Assembly: GCA_947846985.1 (NCBI GenBank)
Contig: CANTUZ010000014.1
Coordinates: 7,861,531 to 7,925,530 of the forward strand
DNA length: 64,000 bases
Reading direction: 5' to 3'
Source of the DNA: Fratercula arctica
Lineage: Eukaryota; Chordata; Aves; Charadriiformes; Alcidae
The position numbers and the translations under genes were made by a program. Shown one piece after another: positions 43,183 through 55,502 of this stretch. The number at the start of each line of letters is the position of its first letter. Positions within the stretch are counted from its first letter, which is position 1. The notes below the pieces were generated by a model, which worked only from the letters and a program-made list of their open reading frames with translations, was not told the DNA's origin and did not search any database.

Positions 43183-45626
43183 TCCCAGTGGAGATTTTGG
43201 GTTCTGGGGATGGAGGTTTTGGATCCTGGTGGAGGTTTTGAATCCCGGGGACAGAGATGTTGGATCCTGGTGAAGGTTTTGGATCCTTGGTAGGGGTTTT
43301 GGATCCCTGGAGATGGAGGCTTTGGATCCTGGGATGGAGATTTTGAATCCCAGTGGAGACTCTGGCTTCTGGGGATGGAGGTTTTGGATCCTGGTGGAGG
43401 TTTGGATCCCTGGGATGAAGATTTTGGATCCCAGTGAAGGTTATGGGTCACAGGGATGGAGGTTTTGGATCTTGGTGGAGGTTTGAATCCAGGGGATGGA
43501 GATTTTGGATCCCTGGGATGGAAGTTTTGAATGCCAGGGAAGGCTTTGGATCTCTGGGATGGAGATTTTGGATCCTGGTGGAGGTTTTGAATCCCGGGGA
43601 CAGAGATGTTGGATCCTGTTGAAGGTTTTGGATCCTTGGTAGGGGTTTTGGATCCCTGGAGATGGAGGCTTTGGATCCTGGGACAGAAATTTTGAATCCC
43701 AGTGGAGGTCTGAGGTCCTGGGGGCGGAGATTTTGGATCCCAGTGGAAGTTTTGGGTCCTGGGGATGGAGATTTGGATCCTGATGAAGGTTTTGGTTCCC
43801 TGGAGATGGAGATTTTAGATCCTGGGATGGAGATTTTGAATCCCAGTGGAGATTCTGGGTTCTGGGGATGGAGTTTTTGGATCCTGGTGGAGGTTTTGGG
43901 TCCAGGGATGGAGATGCTGAATCCCATTGGAGGTTTTGGATCTTGGTGGAGGTTTGAATCCGGGGGATGGAGATTTTGGATCCCAGCGAAGCTTCTAAAT
44001 CCTGGGGAAGGAGATTCTGAATCCCTGGGATGGAAGTTTTGCATCCCAGGGAAGGCTTTGGATCTCTGGGATGGAGATTTCAGATCCTGGTGGAGGTTTT
44101 GAATCCTGGGGACAGAGATTTTGGATCCTGATGAAGGTTTTGGATCTTTGGTAGGGGTTTTGGATCCCTAGAGATCGAGGTTTTGGATCCTGGGATGGAA
44201 GTTTTGGATCCCGGTGGAGGTTTTGGGTCCTTGTCAGGAGTTTTGGGTCCTTGGGATGGAGGTTTTTGATCCTTGGTAGGGGTTTTGGATCTGGGAGGAT
44301 GGAAGTTTTGGATCCCAGGGAGGTTTTGGATCTCTGGGATGGAGATTTTGGATGCTGCAAGAGGTTGTGAATCCCGGGGACAGAGCTTGTGGATCCTCAG
44401 CAGAGATTTTTGAATTCGGGGATGGAGATTTTGGGGTCCCAGCAAAGCTTTTGAATCCCAGTGATGGAGGTTTTGGATCCCTGGAGATGGAGGTTTTGGA
44501 TCCCAGTGGAGGTTTTGGATTTTAGTGAAGGTTCTGAGTTCTGGGAATGGAGATTTTGGATCCCAGAGATGGAGATATTGAATCCCAGTGGAGGTTTTGG
44601 ATCCCAGGGATGGGTGTTCTGGGTCTTGGTGGAGGTTTCAATCTGGGGGATGGAGATTTTGGATCCCAGCGAAGCTTTTAAATCTTGGGGACGGAGATTT
44701 TGAATCCCTGGGATGGAAGCTTTGAATCCCAGGGAAGGCTTTGGATCTCTGGGATGGAGATTTCAGATCCTGGTGGAGGTTTTGAATCCTGGGGACAGAG
44801 ATTTTTGGATCCTGATGAAGGTTTTGGATCTTTGGTAGGGGTTTTGGATCCCTGGAGATGGAGGTTTTGGATCCTGGTGTAAGAAAAGCAGGTGTTGCTT
44901 TTGAAGAGGAGAAAAGCCGTTTCCATCAGAGGTGACACGACAAGGGAATGACTAAGACAAAGAGGCTCCAGCAAAGGTTTGTAGAACGTCTCTGATCCCA
45001 CAGACAAACGGACAAACTGATTCATTCCGGATTAGTGACTAGAAGGGGAGTCAAACATTTAACGAGGGCTAATGACACAGAGCAATTGTACCAAAAAGGA
45101 AAGAAATAAACTAGTCAGGTAATGCCTTTAGGTGTAGCATAAGGAGAAGTAAACAGAGGCCCATCCGGGAAGGATTTGAGGCGCCTCGGACAGACTGTGA
45201 ACCCTGGAGTACCCAACCAATGGGAAACAGGGGAGGGAAAATTTGGCCGGGATTAGGAAATAAAAAGGTGTGTTTCAAGAACTGAAAGTGTGCCGACTTG
45301 CCAGGTCACGCGTTCTTGCAAGAATGTGCAACTAAAATGTGCTTCATATCGTTCACTGCCTGAGCCGTTGGTATTGGATAAGGAGCGTTTCTCACACTGG
45401 GATGGGAGTTTTGGATCCCGGTGGAGGTTTTGGGTCCTTGAGAGGAGTTTTGGGTCCCGGGGATGGAGGTTTTTGATCCTTGGTAGGGGTTTTGGATCTG
45501 GGAGGATGGAAGTTTTGGATTCCAGGGAAGGTTTTGGACCCCTGGGATGGACATTTAGGATCCTCAGCAGAGATTTTTGAATTCTGGGATGGAGATTTTG
45601 GGGTCCCAGTGAAGCTTTTGAATCCC
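43183..45626. repeat. GATGGAGGTTTTGGATCC minisatellite
   Basis: Units of about 17-18 bp in 35-bp pairs (GGGATGGAGATTTTGGATCC, TGGTGGAGGTTTTGAATCCC) cover 2.4 kb, interrupted by a solo LTR at 44878-45396. ERV-1 ends at its left border and ERV-2 starts at its right. Confidence 0.95.
44878..45396 (+). mobile_element. Solo LTR with 4-bp target-site duplication
   Basis: A 519-bp insert in the minisatellite. Its ends TGTAAGAAA and TTTCTCACA are near-perfect inverted repeats, and it is flanked by CTGG (44874-44877 and 45397-45400). It contains GGAAATAAAAAGG near 45260 as a possible TATA or poly(A) element. A 4-bp duplication is typical of gammaretrovirus-like LTRs. Orientation is inferred from the AATAAA placement. 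Confidence 0.85.
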
Positions 45627-46335
45627 TGTAAAAGAAAATAGCCTTGTAGACTCCCAGGCAACGCAACAGCGAACCGTGACCAAGCTGAATCTTTAGCACA
45701 GAAAGTAATTCTATATCAGGGAGTAGACAGATGATAGTATTGTGGGAATTGATTAATAATATGCAGGTGGTAAGAACGATACTAAGCAACGTACTGCTCA
45801 GTTGTCCTTTGTACGGCCCTTCCCACGGCTGGCTTAAAACCCAGTCACGCTGAACCAACAGGAGATAGCAGGCACAGGACAGAATAATAGATAGGAAATA
45901 AGGGATTAACTTGGGAAAGGTTGGGTGTTTAGAAATAGACGCAGACTAAAGCATATCATTAATAGAATGTCTTAAGTTTCTAAGAATCCTACAGGTAAAG
46001 ATTGTTTAAGGAAGACAAGAGACTGTGGTGACCAGAGACCGCGCCAGGGAGCTGCAACTTCAAACGGGGAACTGGAACGAGACGAGGAAGAATCACCCCA
46101 GGCAGAGGAATTGGATGGACTTTTGAAGTTCCTAAAGAATGGAGAACTGAGAAGCCGTAAGGGAACACCCAGCCCCTCTTGGACAGAAACACCAATGATG
46201 TAATGTTTGTTTTAACTGTGTATAAACGAGATGATTCCTCGTCAGCCTTGGCCACCCACTGAGGAGATGGCCCAACTCTGAGTTGCCGATAACGCAAACC
46301 TCGAGGTACCCACCGAGCGGTGAAATTCTTTAACA
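45627..46335 (+). mobile_element. 5' LTR of ERV-2
   Basis: 709 bp with ends TGTAAAAGAA and TTCTTTAACA as imperfect inverted repeats and a TATAAA box at 46221-46226 followed by ACGAGATG. The start TGTAA(A/G) resembles the solo LTR at 44878, but the bodies differ. Confidence 0.75.
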
Positions 46336-46340
46336 GATTT

Positions 46341-46358
46341 TGGAGACCCAGCTGGGAC
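46341..46358 (+). other. ERV-2 primer-binding site
   Basis: TGGAGACCCAGCTGGGAC, like the ERV-1 site except at two positions, again pointing to a tRNA-Arg(CCG)-type primer. It is 5 bases after the LTR end. Confidence 0.65.
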
Positions 46359-46525
46359 TCTGGGACACAAGAGAGGACGAGCCAGAGATTCCTCTGGACA
46401 GACCCGTTCCCAACACTCGAATTGCCGGCAAATCAGGTGAGTTCACCTAAGGGGCTTGGGCACGGGTTATACTGGGATACTCTTGCGTTTAAACTTGCAA
46501 TTTATAATATAGTGTAGAAGTAAAG

Positions 46526-47665
46526 ATGGGGTCAACGCTCAGCGTTGAAAGGGGGACGCCCCTCGCTGAGGTTTTAGAGAATTGGAAAAAAACCTCCTTG
46601 GCACAGGCATTACGGAAGCGAAAATTGGTAGGAGGAATGGCCATTCCTGACGAGAGCTCGAGGAGGAGGACCAGTGGATTTATGGCCTCCTAAAGGGACT
46701 TTCAAACCCCATAAGTTAAAATTTTTGAGGATAATTTTAGAAGATTCAGGAAGTCAAGATATCGATTATTGGTATGTTTGGTATAATTGGGCTCAACAAA
46801 GGAGGAAGACCCCCCGTTTAAAAACCGAGGGAAATCTAGTCCCCTCAGCCCCCGAATTCGGAGCAAGCGATATGCCTCCCAGAAATGCTGGGATGTTCCC
46901 TGTGCGTTTGGAACACATCCCAAAGCCACGGGCAGGTCCTGGTGCACCTGCCGAAGTCCCTGCGGTTACTGCAGGGATGAAACACAAGCCGTGGACGCAA
47001 GGTGATTTCGCAGCCCAGCAGTCTCGGACGCCTCGGCTGCGGGATGAGCTGAGAAACGTGCTCAGTTCTTATCAGGAATTGTTACCCATTATACCCCCAA
47101 CCGGAATGACACGCGAACTCACTGCGAGAATTATGTCAAGCGGACGAGAGAGAAAAAATTCTCCAACAAGATGGAGACACTGCCCAGAGAGGTCAAGGGT
47201 TAAATCCCTGGCCCGAACAAGATCCTGAGCGGAATTTAACGCCTACGGAAGGGAGGGGAGCTCGTGGGGCTGCTCTCCAACAGTTACTAGAAGCAGTCCA
47301 ACAAGCAGGTGAAAAAGTGACCGATTGGTCAAAAGTCCTGGAACGTAGACGAAAACCTGATGAACACCCAAGTGACTGCTGGGGCCGATGGAACTGGAAT
47401 TTGTCGAGAACCCAACAACGGATGCAATTAAGCGCTACAGGAAGAGGTTCCTCCAATTGGCAAAGCGACAGCTCAGGACAGACGTGCCCGTGGTGTGATT
47501 TCGGCGCCGCGGGGAGGGGTTTGCGCGTCAGTGAACACCAGCTGCCGCGTTGATGTGGAGCCGTCCGGAAGAACTGCGACGGATCCGAAAGAAATTTGGG
47601 AACATACTAAGGTTTTACATGAGGCACAAAAAGATGATATGGATTGCGGATTTCAAGAAGTATGG
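46526..47665 (+). pseudogene. ERV-2 gag remains
   Basis: ATG at 46526 starts a matrix-like frame with Gly at position 2 (myristoylation type, MGSTLSVE) that stops after 55 codons. Matrix- and capsid-like parts continue in other frames: a proline-rich linker near 46840-46980 and a capsid segment with KVTDWSKV near 47311-47340. No zinc knuckle or pol follows before the sequence turns into minisatellite. Confidence 0.75.
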
Positions 47666-47684
47666 AATTGGCTGACTCTCCGGA

Positions 47685-49732
47685 TTTCTGGATTTTTGGA
47701 GTTGGATTTTTCAGGCTGGAGTTTTGGGGGTTGGATTTTGGGGGTTGGATTTTTCGGGTTGGATTTTTGGAGTTGGATTTTTCAGGCTGGAGTTTTGGGG
47801 GTTGGATTTTTCGGATTGGATTTTGGGGGTTGGATTTTTCGGGTTGGATTTTTTGGGGGCTGGATTTTTCATTTTTTTGAGTTGGATTTTGAATTGAATT
47901 TTGGGGTTTTTTGGTTTGAATTTTTGGGTTGGATTTTTTCTGGTTGGATTTTGTGTCTTTTGAGTTGGATTTTTGAGGTTGGATTTCGGGGCTTTTAGGT
48001 TCAAGTCTTTTGAGTTTTTGGGGTTGGATTTTTGGAATTTTGGAGTTGGATTTTTTGGGTTGAATTTTTGGGGGGTTTTAATGGAATTTTTGGGGTTGGA
48101 TTTAGGGTAGTTTGGATTTTTGTGATTGTATTTTTGGTGTGGATTTCTTTGGGGGAGTTACATTTTGGGGGTTTTTTGGGGGTTGTATTTTTGGGGTTGC
48201 ATTTTTCGTGTTGGATTTTTTAGGGTGGATATTAGGAATTTTGAGTTGGATTGTGAATTGCATTTTGGGGTTAGTTTTTTTTCAGTTTTTTGAGTTGGAT
48301 TTTTGGGGTTGGATTTTGGAGTTTTTGAGTTGGATTTTCACGTTGGATTTTTCAGGTTGGATTTTTCAGTTTTTTGGGTTGGATTTAAGGTTGGAATTTC
48401 TGGGTTGGATTTTTTTGGGTTGGATTTTGGAGTTGGATTTTTGGAGTTGGATTTTTGGGGTTGGATTTTTTGCAGTGGGTTTTGGGGTTTTTGAGTTGGA
48501 TTTTTGGGGTTGTATTTGGGGCTTTTTAGGGTGAAAGTTTTTGTGGTTTTGGGGTTGGATTTTTGGATTTTTGGAGTTGGATTTTTCAGGTTGGATTTTT
48601 GGGGGTTTTGAGTTGGATTTTTTGGGTTGGACTTTTGGGATTGGATTTTGGGTTGTTTGGATTTTTGGGACTGGGTTTTTGGGGTGGATTTTGGCTTTTT
48701 TTGTTTAGATTTTGGTTTTTTGGGGGGTTAGGTTTTTTGAATTGGATTTTTGGGGGGTTGGATTTTTGGTGTGGATTTTGGTTTTTTTGGGTTGGATTTT
48801 TGGGAGTTTTTTTAGGGTTTTTTTTGCGTTGGATTTTTTTGGGTTGGATTTTGGAGTTGGATTTTTGGGGTTTGATTTTTCATGTTGGAATTTTTGGGGT
48901 GGATATTGGGTTTTTTGAGTTGGATTTTCAGTTGGATTTGGGGGTTTTGAGGTTAAATTTTATGGAGGTTTTGGGGTTGGATTTTTCATGTTGGATTTTT
49001 GGGGTGGATTTTGAGGTTTTTTGGTTTGGATTTTGGGTTTTTTGGGGTTAGCTTTTTGGACTGGATTTTTTTCATGTAGGAATTTTGGGGTTGGATTTTG
49101 GAGTTTTTGAGTTGGATTTTCTTGTTGGATTTTTCAGTTTGTGTTTTTCAGTTTGTTGGGTTGGATTTTGGGGCGGAATTTTTGGGTTGGATTCTTGGGG
49201 TTGGATTTTTCCCCCTGCGCAGGTGTGTCAGGCAGCCATTGTGACATCATGGCAGCAGGGCCAGCACTGATTGTCTGGCGGTGGGGGCACGGCAACCGCT
49301 GATGTGCTGCCCGCAGTGGTGGGGCTGCCATGGGAAGGACCATCTTCAAGCAGCTCAGGTTCCTCCAACCCCATCCAAGCTGGCCTTGAAGCCTGGCATT
49401 TTGGGTCATTTGGGCTGGGTTTTGGGGTGGATTTTGGGTTTTTTGAGTTGCATTTTCGGTTGGATTTTGGGTTTTTTGGGATGGAATTTTTGGGTTGGAT
49501 TTTTTTGGGGTGGATTTTTGGGTGTGTGATTTTTTGGCTTGGATTTTTCAGTTTTTTGGTTGGATTTGTTGGGTTGGATTTTAGATTGGATTTTTGTGAT
49601 TGGATTTTTGTGGTTGTATTTCTGGAGTTGCATTTTTTTTGGTTTTTGATTTGGATTCCTGGGTTGGACTCTTGGGGTCCCATTTTTGGGGTTGGATTTT
49701 TTTGGGTGTGATTTTTTTGGGATGGATTAAAC
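47685..49732 (+). repeat. TTGGATTTTTGGGG minisatellite, plus-orientation arm
   Basis: About 2 kb of TTGGATTTTTGGGGTTGGAT-type units with spacers GAGTTTTGAGTTGGA, interrupted at about 49205-49405 by unique sequence. Confidence 0.95.
49205..49410. other. Unique insert in the minisatellite, with CR1-like tail
   Basis: About 200 bp of non-repeat DNA. The segment at 49358-49390 (TCCTCCAACCCCATCCAAGC then TGGCCTTGAA) resembles the complement of a conserved part of avian CR1 LINEs. The remainder is not recognised. Confidence 0.4.
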
Positions 49733-51440
49733 GAAAAATTCAACGAAAAATCCAACCCCAAAAATCCAACTCCAAAATCCAACCCAAAAAATTGAAACCC
49801 AAAAAACCCAAAATCCTCCCTGAAAATCCAACCCCAGAAATCCAACCCCAAGAATCCAATCTAAAATCCAATCCCCAAAATCCAATCCAAAATCCAATCC
49901 AAAAAACCAACTTGAAAATCCAACCCAAAAACACCCAACCCAAAAATTCCAACCCAAAATGCAACTCAACAAACTGAAAAATCCAACCCCCAAAATCCAA
50001 AAATCCAACCCCAAAAACTCAAAAAAATTTAACCCCAAAACCCAAAAATCCAATTCAAAATTGAACTAAGTAAAACCAATATCCACCCTAAAAAATCCAA
50101 TATGAAAAAGCCAACCCCAAAAATCCAACTCCAAAATCCAACGCCAAATATCCAACCTCAAAAAAATGCAATCCAAAAAACCCAATCCCCCAAAAAATTC
50201 AAAAATTCAATTCAAAAAAACCAAAATCCACCCCAAAAACCCAGTCCCAAAAATCCAACCACCCAAAATCCGGCTCCAAAAATCCAACTCCAAATTCCAA
50301 CCCAAAAAAATCCAACCCAAAAATTCCAACCCAAAAACCTGAAAAATTCAACACGAAAAAACCAGCACAAAAATCCAAATCAAAACTCCAAAATCCAACC
50401 CCAAGAATCCAAACCCAAAAAAATCCAATCCAAAAAACCCAACCCCAAAAAAACCCAAAATCCAACCCCAAAAATCCAACCCCAAAAAATCCATCTCCAA
50501 ATTCAAACCAAAAATTCCAACCCAAACTACAACCTAAAAAAATGAAAAATCCAACCCAAAAAGTCCAACATGATAATCCAACGGAAATACCCCAAAATCC
50601 AACCTCAAAAAAATCTAATCCAATAGCCCCAACCCCAAAAAAACCCTAAATCAACACCTCCCCCCAAAAAATTCTACCCCAAAAATCCAACCCCCAAAAT
50701 CCAATCCAAAAATCCAACTCAAAAAAATGAAAAATGCAACCTGAAAAATCCAACCCAAAAATCCAACCAAAACAGCCAACACCAAAAAATTGAAAATTCA
50801 ACTCCAAAAATCCAATCCAAAAATCCAACTCAAAAACCCCAAAAATCCAACCCCAAAAATCCAACCAACCCAAAATCCAACCCGAAAATCCAACTCAGAA
50901 ACCCCAAAAATCCAAACTCAAAAGGATTCGACCTAAAAACCCCAAAATCCAACTCAAAATCAAATGCAAAAACCACAAAATCCACCCCAAAAAATCCAAC
51001 CCCAAAAATCCAACTAAAATATCCAACACCAAAATGCCAACAACAAAAAATGAAAAATCCAACCCCAAAAATCCAACCCAAAATCCAACTCAAAAAATCC
51101 AGCCCCCCAAAAAATCCAACCAAACTGAAATCCAACCACAAAAATCCAATCCAAAATCCAATCCAATAAACACAACCCGTATAAAACTCAAGATCCCACC
51201 CAAGAAAACCAAAATCCAGCCTAAAAATCCCACCCCAAAAATCCAACCCAAAATCCAACCCAAAAAATCCAACCTCAAAATCCAACTTAAAACCCTGAAA
51301 AATCCAACCCGCAAAAAAACCAATTCAAAAAACCCAATCCCTAAAAATCCAAACCCCACCCCAAAAATCCAACCTCAAAAATCCAATTCAAAATCCAACC
51401 CCAAAAATCCAACCTCAAAAATCCAATCCAAAGCCCCATC
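49733..51440 (-). repeat. CCAAAAATCCAACCCC minisatellite, reverse-orientation arm
   Basis: From about 49733 the same unit appears as its reverse complement (AAAAATCCAACCCCAAAAAT) for about 1.7 kb. Together with the preceding arm this is a 3.7-kb imperfect inverted repeat with its centre at 49730-49735. Confidence 0.95.
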
Positions 51441-52207
51441 CAAATTCTAATCCAAACATCAGAATGTGTATTACTATGGAATTCCGTAGCGCTTCAGAGA
51501 GTCCTTTCACAGCCAGAGAAGCCGAGCGATACGCGGAACAGCGCACTGTCACCGTCTCAACACACTGTCAGCACCTTTCAAGAAACCTCCTGGTTTGATA
51601 ATCAACGAGAGCAGCAACATCCTCTTCATTTTTGTGAAAAAGTTGGAATGCCAATAGCAAAATGGTCTCAGAAGTGGCTAAAGGAGAGCTGCCAGCGCAC
51701 GAGGCTCTTTCCTCATCCGGCTTCAGCTGCTTTTGCTTCCCTTGGGCTACAAACCCGGGAGATCTCTGGAGAAAAACAAACCGCGGCAAAGTCTCACCTG
51801 CGCAAACCAGCCCCCGAAGCCAGACCAGCTTGTCCTGCCACAAAACACGGGGCTAAAGCGTGAACGCTCTGGCCGTGGCGTTCAGAGCTGTCACCTCAAA
51901 ACCATTCACCCAGTGCCGCCAGCGCTGGAGACCGGCAGAGCACAGAAGAGACCCCGCCAGCTGCGTTCTATCGCTTGGGGCACCAACAGCCGCGCTTCCC
52001 GGCTGCTCAGGGACTGACAGCGAAACGGGAACGAAGCTGGCACTGCTAGGATTCGGAGCACGGAATTTTGGGGGGTTTTGAGCTTGCTTTCACAGGTAGG
52101 GCAGAATCGGCTCCGTCTAAAGTGGTATCTCCGCTACGGGCCTACGGGATCCTGATTGCTCCGAGCCATCGACTCTGGGTCGGGACTGGAAAAGTACCAG
52201 CATATCC
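51441..52207. other. Unrecognised unique sequence before assembly gap
   Basis: About 770 bp of ordinary composition with no recognised gene. Short open frames on both strands lack known motifs. It may be further provirus remains from ERV-2, but nothing proves it. Confidence 0.4.
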
Positions 52208-52707
52208 NNNNNNNNNNNNNNNNNNNNNNNNNNNNNNNNNNNNNNNNNNNNNNNNNNNNNNNNNNNNNNNNNNNNNNNNNNNNNNNNNNNNNNNNNNNNN
52301 NNNNNNNNNNNNNNNNNNNNNNNNNNNNNNNNNNNNNNNNNNNNNNNNNNNNNNNNNNNNNNNNNNNNNNNNNNNNNNNNNNNNNNNNNNNNNNNNNNNN
52401 NNNNNNNNNNNNNNNNNNNNNNNNNNNNNNNNNNNNNNNNNNNNNNNNNNNNNNNNNNNNNNNNNNNNNNNNNNNNNNNNNNNNNNNNNNNNNNNNNNNN
52501 NNNNNNNNNNNNNNNNNNNNNNNNNNNNNNNNNNNNNNNNNNNNNNNNNNNNNNNNNNNNNNNNNNNNNNNNNNNNNNNNNNNNNNNNNNNNNNNNNNNN
52601 NNNNNNNNNNNNNNNNNNNNNNNNNNNNNNNNNNNNNNNNNNNNNNNNNNNNNNNNNNNNNNNNNNNNNNNNNNNNNNNNNNNNNNNNNNNNNNNNNNNN
52701 NNNNNNN
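52208..52707. other. Assembly gap (500 N)
   Basis: Exactly 500 N, the size of a placeholder gap, so the true length is unknown. The right flank is almost pure G tracts. Confidence 0.99.
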
Positions 52708-53560
52708 GGGGGGCGGCGGTGGGGGTCCGGGGGGCTTCTGGCCTTTTGGGGGGGGGGGAAGTTCCCTGGGGGGGGGGGCCTGCCTTTGAGGGGGGGGTCC
52801 CCAGGGTGCTGCAAGAGCCTGGGGGGGGGTGTCCCGTCCCTCGGGGGGGGGCCCGGAATGCCCTAGTGCGTGGGGTGGGGGGGTCCCGGGGGGGCGGGGG
52901 GGGTGTCCTGTCCCTCGGGGGGGGCCCTTTGGGGGCGGGGGGGGGGGGCAGCCTTCGGGGGGGGGGGTCACCGGGGTGCTGCAGTACCTGGGGGGGCAGG
53001 TCCCGGGGGGGGGGTGTCTCTGTCTTCTCAAGGGGGGGGGCCCTGGAATCCCTCAGTACCTATTGGGGGGGGTCCCGGGGGGGGGGGTTCAGTCCCTTTG
53101 GGGGGGGCCCGGGGGGGGTCCCCCCCTTTGGGTGGGGGGGTCCCCGGGGGCCCCCAGTACCTGGGGGGGGGTCAGTTCCCTTATGGGGCGGGTCCCAACA
53201 TTGGCGGGGGGGGGGGGTCCCCCAGTACCTGGGGGGGGTCTCTATCCCTTGGGGGGGGGTTGGTTGGGGGGGGTCCCCATCCCTGGGGGGGGGTCCCCGA
53301 GTCCGTCCAGCGAGCGGCGGGGGGGGGGGGGGGGCGCGGGGGGAACACGACACTGGCAGTGACGCAGCTGGGGGGGGGGGCCAAGATGGTGCCCCCCCCC
53401 ATCAAGCCCCCTCCTACAGAGCAGCACAAGGGCTGCGGGGGCGCCGGGGGGGGCCCCGCTTTCCGGGGGGGGGGGGACAGACTCACGTTTAGCGCCCGGG
53501 GGCGCCCCCTCGGCTTGGGGGGGCGCGGGGGGGGCCGGGCGGGGGAGGGGGGGGGGGTTT
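52708..53560. repeat. G-tract minisatellite downstream of AXL
   Basis: Units of about 50-60 bp such as GGTCCCGGGGGGGGG, CAGTACCTGGGGGG and CAGTCCCTTTGGGGGGG. Part of the AXL 3' UTR or tail may be embedded around 53290-53560 but cannot be delimited. Confidence 0.75.
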
Positions 53561-53599
53561 GTCCCCCCGCTTTCCATTGGCGGGGGAGTGGGGGGGGGG

Positions 53600-55452
53600 A
53601 AGAACACGACATGACACCCCCCCGCGGCGGCATGGCCCCCCCCCACCCCCCCCCTTCCTCCATGGTGACGTTAGCGGCGGGTCGCGGTGGGGGCCGGGGG
53701 GGGGGGGCAGCCCCCCCAGTGCCGCCCCCAGGGCCCCCCCCAAGCTCCGCGAAGCACGGGCCGCTCCCGGGCGTCTGCGGCCCCAGCACGCGAGCATCAG
53801 CTCCGTACCTGGGGGGGGGCACCACCAAAAATGGAGGGGGTGGGGTGCAGGGGGGGCGCGAGGGGTGGGGCCCCAAGGGCTTTGGGCGGGGGTTTCCTGG
53901 AGGGGGCCTTGGGGGGGGGATCCCAGGGATTTGGTGGGGGTTCCTGGGGGGGCCCGTCCAGGGGCTCGAGAGAGGGTCCCAGGGGCGTGGGGGTCCCAGG
54001 GAGGAATTGGGGGGGTTCAGGGGGGGCCCGGGGGGGGGGCCCAATGGCTTTGGGGGGGTCTTGGAGGGGGTCTGGGGGGGGGTCCAGGGATGTGGGGGCG
54101 TCCGGGGGTGGGTCGGGGGGTGGTCATCGGGTGGGTCCCTAGGCGCTTTGGGGGGGGGGGTCCTGGGGGGGTCCCAGGGATTTGGGGGCGTCCTGGGGGG
54201 GGGTCTCAGGGGGCTTGGGGAGGGTCCTGGCGGGGGAATCAGGGGTGTCCGGGGGGGTCCCGGTGGGGGTCACTCACAGGGTGGGGGGGGGGCAGAGGGG
54301 GGAGGACACGGGAGGGATGGGCATCGTGGGAGGGTCTGGGGGGGGGGGGGGGGCAGGGGATTTGGAGGGAATTGGGAGGGAAAGGGGGGGTTCGGGGGGG
54401 GTTTTGGGGCTCGGGGGGGGTACCGGGGGGGGTCACTCAACAGGTGGGGGGGGGGGCAGGGGGGGGGGAGGGTGGATGTGGGGGGGATGTGGGGGGTGGC
54501 AGGGGGATGTGGGGGGCATGGGGGGGGTGTTGGGTGGGGAAATGGGGGGGGTCTGGGGGGGGGTTTGGGGTCTGGGGTGGGGGTCCCGGGGGGGTCACAT
54601 CACAGGTGGGGGGGGGGGGGGACAGAGGAGGGGGGGACAAGGTGGACGTGGGGGGAGGATGTGGGGGGTGGCGGGGGATGGGTAGGGGAAATGGGGGGGT
54701 GTCCGGGGGGGTTTTGGGCGTCGGGGGGGGTGCCGGGGGAGGTGTCACTCCACCAGGTGGGTGGGGGCCACGAGGACGAGAGGGGGGGGAGGGTGGGATG
54801 TGAGGGGGGATGGGGGGGGGTGGCAGGGGATTTGATTTGGGGGGGGATGGGGGGTGGTTGTTGTTGGGGCGGAAATGGGGGGGTTTTGGGGTGGGGGTTT
54901 TGGGGGGTTCTGGGTGGGGTCCGGGCGGGGGTCCCGGGGGTGTGCAGGGTCACTCACAGGTGGGGCGGGGGGTCAGGGGAAGACGGAGGGGGGGACCAAG
55001 GTGGATTGTGGGGGGGATTGTGGGGGGTGTCGGGGGAGGTGTTGTGGGGGATGGGGGGAGGAAAGGAAATGGGGGGGGGCCGGGGGGGTTTTGGGGCTCG
55101 GGGGGGGTGCCGGGGGGGTCACTCACAGGTGGGGGGGGGCAGAGGGGGGGGGGCGCGCAGGCGGTGGCCCTGCCGCAGGTAGTCGTAGACCTCGCTGTTC
55201 TCCAGCCCGGGGTAGGGGGTCTGGCCCCGCGTGGCGATTTCCCACATCGTCACCCCGAAAGACCACTGCGGGGGGGGGGGCGGGGGGGGGGGGGGCACCG
55301 GCATCAACCTGCACCGCCGGCACCCCCCGGGGCACCCGCCCCACCCCCCCCCCCCCCCCCCCCCCGCCACCCCCCCCCCTCTCCGGCCCCTTAACACCCC
55401 CCTGGGGACCCACATCGCTTGCACCCCCTGGATCCCCTCCCCCCAGGGGGAC

Positions 55453-55502
<50 letters not shown>

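Larger units (their letters stand above)
45627..47670 (+). mobile_element. ERV-2: second provirus fragment (LTR, PBS, gag)
   Basis: A 5' LTR (45627-46335), a 5-base spacer, a tRNA-Arg-like primer site (46341-46358), a leader and gag remains from 46526. Homology is lost at about 47670, where another minisatellite begins; pol, env and 3' LTR are not seen. It inserted at the right edge of the GGATCC minisatellite. Confidence 0.8.

Noticed and set aside
43183..45626. CRISPR-like array
   Set aside because: Head-to-tail minisatellite without unique spacers, in a vertebrate nuclear genome.
51441..52207. Continuation of ERV-2 pol or env
   Set aside because: No reverse transcriptase, integrase or envelope motif can be read in any frame.
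52870..55182. 770-codon Gly-rich open frame, collagen- or silk-like
   Set aside because: Produced by G-tract repeats downstream of and within AXL introns; the true coding exons are on the opposite strand.
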